From contig QMOC01000159.1 of assembly GCA_003648085.1 (NCBI GenBank), forward strand, positions 1-6,519: a stretch of 6,519 nucleotides of DNA. Direction: 5' to 3'. This document shows positions 5,522-6,519 of the stretch, piece after piece. Under the pieces are notes generated by a model. It ran no database searches, was not told the origin of the DNA, and worked only from the letters and a program-made list of their open reading frames with translations. Made by a program: the position numbers and the translations under genes. Every line of letters starts with the position of its first letter. The stretch's first letter is position 1. This DNA is from Chloroflexota bacterium. Its GTDB lineage: Bacteria > Chloroflexota > Anaerolineae > B4-G1.

Positions 5522-6409
5522 ATGGAAGCAATATGGCAATGGGGACTTGACATCATCCGCATTATCCAACTGGTGCATGGACCGACGCTCGATGCGATTT
5601 TCAAAGCCATCACCTTCATGGGCAATGAGGAATTCTTCCTTATCCTCCTCCCCCTGATCTTCTGGTGCGTGGACTTCGCGGTGGGGGCACGCCTGGCCTT
5701 TGCCTTTCTCCTCTCGACCTACATCAACACCGGCCTCAAGGACCTGTTCGCTCACCCGCGCCCTTTCGAACTCGACCCGACGGTGAAGTTGTACGACGCC
5801 GAGGGATACGGGCTGCCCAGCGGTCACTCGGAATCAGCAGTCGTCGTGTGGGGCACCATCGCGGCCGGGTTCCGCAAGACCTGGCTGTGGGTCGTCGCCA
5901 TCCTGCTGATGGTATTGATTGGCTTCTCCCGCATCTACCTGGGAGTGCACTTCCCCACCGATGTGTTGAGCGGCTGGGCGGTCGGCGCTGCCTTCCTGGC
6001 GGCGTACCTAGCGCTGGAGCCACGCATCGAGGCCTGGCTGAAGAAAGCCAGCCTGACCGTGCAACTGGCGTTGATTGTGGCCGTGCCGCTGGCATTGTTG
6101 CTGATCCACCCCACCAAGGATACAGCCAGCCCGATGGCAGTGCTGATAGGGATGGGCACAGGAGTAGCGCTGACCAGGCATATAGCCCCTTTCAGCGCGT
6201 CTGGCCCGCTGTGGCAGCGCGCGGTACGCTTCCTGGTCGGCGCAATTGCGTTGCTTGCCCTCTACTTCGGACTCAAACTCGTCTTCCCCGGCGAGGGGGA
6301 GCCGCTCTACTTCGTTATGCGCGTCGTGCGTTACGCGCTGGTGGGACTGTGGGCTGGGTTAGGAGCACCATGGCTGTTCCGGCGACTACGCCTGGCGTCC
6401 AGCGGGTAG
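5522..6409 (+). CDS. PAP2-family membrane phosphatase
   Basis: This 295-residue polytopic membrane protein removes phosphate from lipid phosphates or diphosphates; candidate substrates are undecaprenyl diphosphate and phosphatidate or phosphatidylglycerophosphate. All three PAP2 motifs are intact: K73-x6-RP (KDLFAHPRP), PSGH at 99-102, and S136-R-x5-H143-x3-D147 (SRIYLGVHFPTD). His143 is the expected nucleophile and His102 the acid. The phosphatase core ends near residue 165. A further ~125 residues carry more hydrophobic segments (about 178-195, 205-222, 238-258 and 268-285), an extension beyond the minimal family. ATG 5522 is chosen because AGGAGG (5511-5516) lies 5 bases upstream; an in-frame TTG at 5459 would place the terminator hairpin inside the gene. 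I see no promoter between the tRNA terminator and this start, so it may rely on read-through. The exact substrate cannot be read from the sequence. Confidence 0.93.
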   Translation: MEAIWQWGLDIIRIIQLVHGPTLDAIFKAITFMGNEEFFLILLPLIFWCVDFAVGARLAFAFLLSTYINTGLKDLFAHPRPFELDPTVKLYDAEGYGLPSGHSESAVVVWGTIAAGFRKTWLWVVAILLMVLIGFSRIYLGVHFPTDVLSGWAVGAAFLAAYLALEPRIEAWLKKASLTVQLALIVAVPLALLLIHPTKDTASPMAVLIGMGTGVALTRHIAPFSASGPLWQRAVRFLVGAIALLALYFGLKLVFPGEGEPLYFVMRVVRYALVGLWAGLGAPWLFRRLRLASSG

Positions 6410-6497
6410 CCGAGGAGATTTGTAGCACAGGGAATGTTTAGAGTCTCGTCTGGCACTGGTCATCTCCAAAAAGTCGTTGCCGGTTTCTCGCACGTCC

Positions 6498-6519
6498 GCC
6501 CGGCGGTGAACCACCGGGC
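6498..6519 (+). repeat. GC-rich hairpin at the right edge, cut by the window
   Basis: GCCCGGCGG (6498-6506) pairs with CCACCGGGC (6511-6519) around a TGAA loop, 8 of 9 pairs with one C-A mismatch. It could be the start of a longer palindrome, a terminator for the PAP2 gene, a dispersed palindromic repeat, or a subterminal hairpin of an IS200/IS605-type element. The sequence beyond the edge is needed to decide. The rest of 6410-6497 holds no gene or promoter that I can support. Confidence 0.4.

Overview
The window reads as a GC-rich bacterial chromosome segment with tightly packed genes, all on the plus strand. The gene set fits an anaerobic or facultative, possibly thermophilic bacterium: a cobalamin-dependent class II ribonucleotide reductase with its NrdR repressor, a ClpP-class NfeD membrane protease, and a PAP2 lipid phosphatase. 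The style of the proteins suggests Chloroflexota or a related phylum. That placement is inference from protein character, not from any search.

Left part (1-1684): the C-terminal tail of a hydrophobic protein ends at 121. It is followed after 7 bases by a 75-codon ORF that is only the C-terminal third of an FSA-type transaldolase. That remnant ends inside the start codon of a full-length nfeD (ATGA overlap), so the two are probably translationally coupled.

Middle (1685-5230): a 175-base intergenic region holds a good sigma-70-type promoter with an extended -10. An intrinsic terminator follows almost at the predicted transcription start. Next comes a leader in which one arm of that terminator can also pair with either of two downstream repeats; the second repeat touches the nrdR ribosome binding site. 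The operon nrdR - nrdJ - degenerate receiver protein follows, with a 32-base gap and then a 26-base overlap. NrdR is the dedicated transcriptional repressor of ribonucleotide reductase genes and nrdJ is a reductase, so the pair is functionally coherent. The third gene is a single-domain receiver that has lost most phosphorylation residues and has no obvious role in dNTP synthesis. A perfect inverted repeat sits directly after it.

Right part (5231-6519): a perfect consensus promoter (TTGACA, 17 bp, TATAAT) drives a CAT-anticodon tRNA gene. Its short leader can form two mutually exclusive hairpins and contains a copy of the tRNA's own anticodon-loop sequence. A strong intrinsic terminator separates the tRNA from a PAP2-family membrane phosphatase gene. 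The last 110 bases are non-coding and end in a GC-rich hairpin cut by the window edge.

I see no CRISPR array, complete mobile element, rRNA or known riboswitch. The most unusual items are the switch-like nrdR leader, the pseudo-receiver in a ribonucleotide reductase operon, the transaldolase stub fused translationally to nfeD, and the structured tRNA leader.
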